In this document: positions 7,592 to 8,222 of the stretch, one piece after another
Numbering within the stretch: position 1 is the first letter of the stretch
Layout of the letters: each line of letters opens with the position of its first letter
The notes under the pieces: generated by a model
What the model was told of the DNA's origin: nothing
Seen by the model: only the letters and a program-made list of their open reading frames with translations
Database searches by the model: none
Origin: an uncultured Flammeovirgaceae bacterium
GTDB taxonomy: Bacteria > Bacteroidota > Bacteroidia > Cytophagales > Cyclobacteriaceae
Assembly: GCA_946480685.1 (NCBI GenBank)
Contig: CAMLLI010000144.1
Span: 1 to 8,222, forward strand
DNA length: 8,222 bases
Direction of reading: 5' to 3'
Position numbers and translations under genes: made by a program

Positions 7592-7619
7592 TAAGGTGAA
7601 AACTCACGCCTTAGGTTTT
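7592..7619 (+). terminator. Weak hairpin after the TPR gene, possible terminator
   Basis: TAAGGTGA (7592-7599), loop AAAC, then TCA (7604-7606), a two-base bulge and CCTTA (7609-7613) form an eight-pair bulged stem followed by GGTTTT. An alternative small stem, CTTAC-GAT-GTAAG (7583-7595), overlaps it. The T-tract is short, so termination may be partial or absent, and the hydroxylase gene could share the TPR transcript. Confidence 0.3.
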
Positions 7620-7646
7620 AAAGTTATCAATCAAAACCAATCCATT

Positions 7647-8222
7647 ATGCCAACCCCTTTGGATCTTATTCTCGACCCGATCTCACTTATCGTGATGTCG
7701 ATCTATGCCGCATTAATGTTATACGAAGGTTTCTTCCCGGGACGCGAACTTCCACGCATCAAGTATTGGAAAGTAAAAGGTATCCTGGCATTTGTTTGTT
7801 ATTTCTTTCTGTCATCGTACGTGCCATACTATATTAATCCTTTGCTGGAACCGTATCGCTTATTGGATCTTTCCTGGATGGGCACCGTAGGCGGTGGTAT
7901 TTTTGCAGTGCTGCTCTATGAGTTTGGTGTTTTCTTATGGCACTATATCATGCATCGCAGCGATATACTCTGGAAATTTTTTCACCAGATCCACCACAGT
8001 GCCGAACGTGTAGATGCTTATGGAGCATTTTATTTTAGTCCGCTCGATATGATTGGCTGGACTGTACTTGGAAGCATTTGCTTTAGTCTTGTTGCCGGAC
8101 TTACCCCACAGGCAATCACCGTGATGATCCTGGCGACAAACTTCCTGAGTATATTTCAGCATTCGAATATACGTACACCGCAGTGGCTTGGCTATATTGT
8201 ACAGCGTCCTGAAAGTCACTCC
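7647..8222 (+). CDS. Membrane fatty acid hydroxylase / sterol desaturase family enzyme, C-terminus cut by window edge
   Basis: Integral-membrane, non-haem di-iron oxygenase family that hydroxylates or desaturates lipids using oxygen; the exact substrate is not readable. The frame is open from ATG 7647 to the right edge, giving 192 residues; many relatives have about 250-400. Hydrophobic segments lie near 10-27, 45-62, 82-100, 136-152 and 156-171. Metal-binding histidine boxes are visible: HYIMH (H99, H103), HQIHH (H113, H116, H117), the family's QHSNIRTP (H172), and RPESHS at the edge (H191), which normally continues into a last HH pair. No Shine-Dalgarno is seen; the bases before ATG are A/C-rich. 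It follows the TPR gene in the same direction after 66 bases, with a weak hairpin between. In Bacteroidota such enzymes may modify membrane, sphingo- or ornithine lipids; any of these would be a guess. Confidence 0.92.
   Translation, partial: MPTPLDLILDPISLIVMSIYAALMLYEGFFPGRELPRIKYWKVKGILAFVCYFFLSSYVPYYINPLLEPYRLLDLSWMGTVGGGIFAVLLYEFGVFLWHYIMHRSDILWKFFHQIHHSAERVDAYGAFYFSPLDMIGWTVLGSICFSLVAGLTPQAITVMILATNFLSIFQHSNIRTPQWLGYIVQRPESHS

Noticed and set aside
7935..8219. A 94-codon open frame antisense to the hydroxylase gene
   Set aside because: The sense strand carries the histidine boxes of the hydroxylase across the whole interval.

Overview
The window looks like chromosome from a member of the Bacteroidota. 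None of the supported genes has a clear Shine-Dalgarno sequence. Two candidate promoters fit the phylum's TTG / TAnnTTTG pattern with a 19-base spacer. The adaptor carries a loose lipobox, and the outer-membrane, adaptor, pump gene order is common in this group. A genus cannot be named; a Cytophagales- or Chitinophagales-like soil or freshwater organism is only a guess.

Left two thirds (1-5516, all minus strand): a regulated tripartite efflux cassette. In transcription order it holds a TetR-family repressor (5468-4863), a TolC-type outer-membrane channel (4811-3450), a lipoprotein membrane-fusion adaptor (3432-2371) and an RND inner-membrane pump (from 2359, running off the left edge with about 786 residues visible). 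The three pump genes are separated by 17 and 11 bases and almost certainly form one operon. A perfect 19-bp palindrome, TATTGAACACCGTTCAATA, lies in front of tetR. A degenerate copy lies between tetR and the channel gene. In both places it fills the spacer between the candidate -33 and -7 boxes, so the repressor probably controls both itself and the pump.

Middle (5517-5825): a roughly 300-base non-coding divergent region with short repeats, A/T tracts and a possible promoter for the rightward genes.

Right third (5826-8222, plus strand): a 584-residue, apparently cytoplasmic protein with a TolB/FlgO-like alpha/beta N-domain, a TPR middle and a conserved C-terminal domain that resembles a winged helix followed by a helical tail. 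In remembered relatives this layout is usually joined to an N-terminal cyclase or DNA-binding domain, which is absent here. After a 66-base gap with a weak hairpin comes a membrane-bound di-iron fatty acid hydroxylase / sterol desaturase family enzyme (192 residues visible), cut by the right edge.

The efflux cassette is a familiar kind of system with an unusually readable operator pair. The TPR protein is the least explained gene. I see no CRISPR array, tRNA, rRNA, insertion sequence or phage gene.
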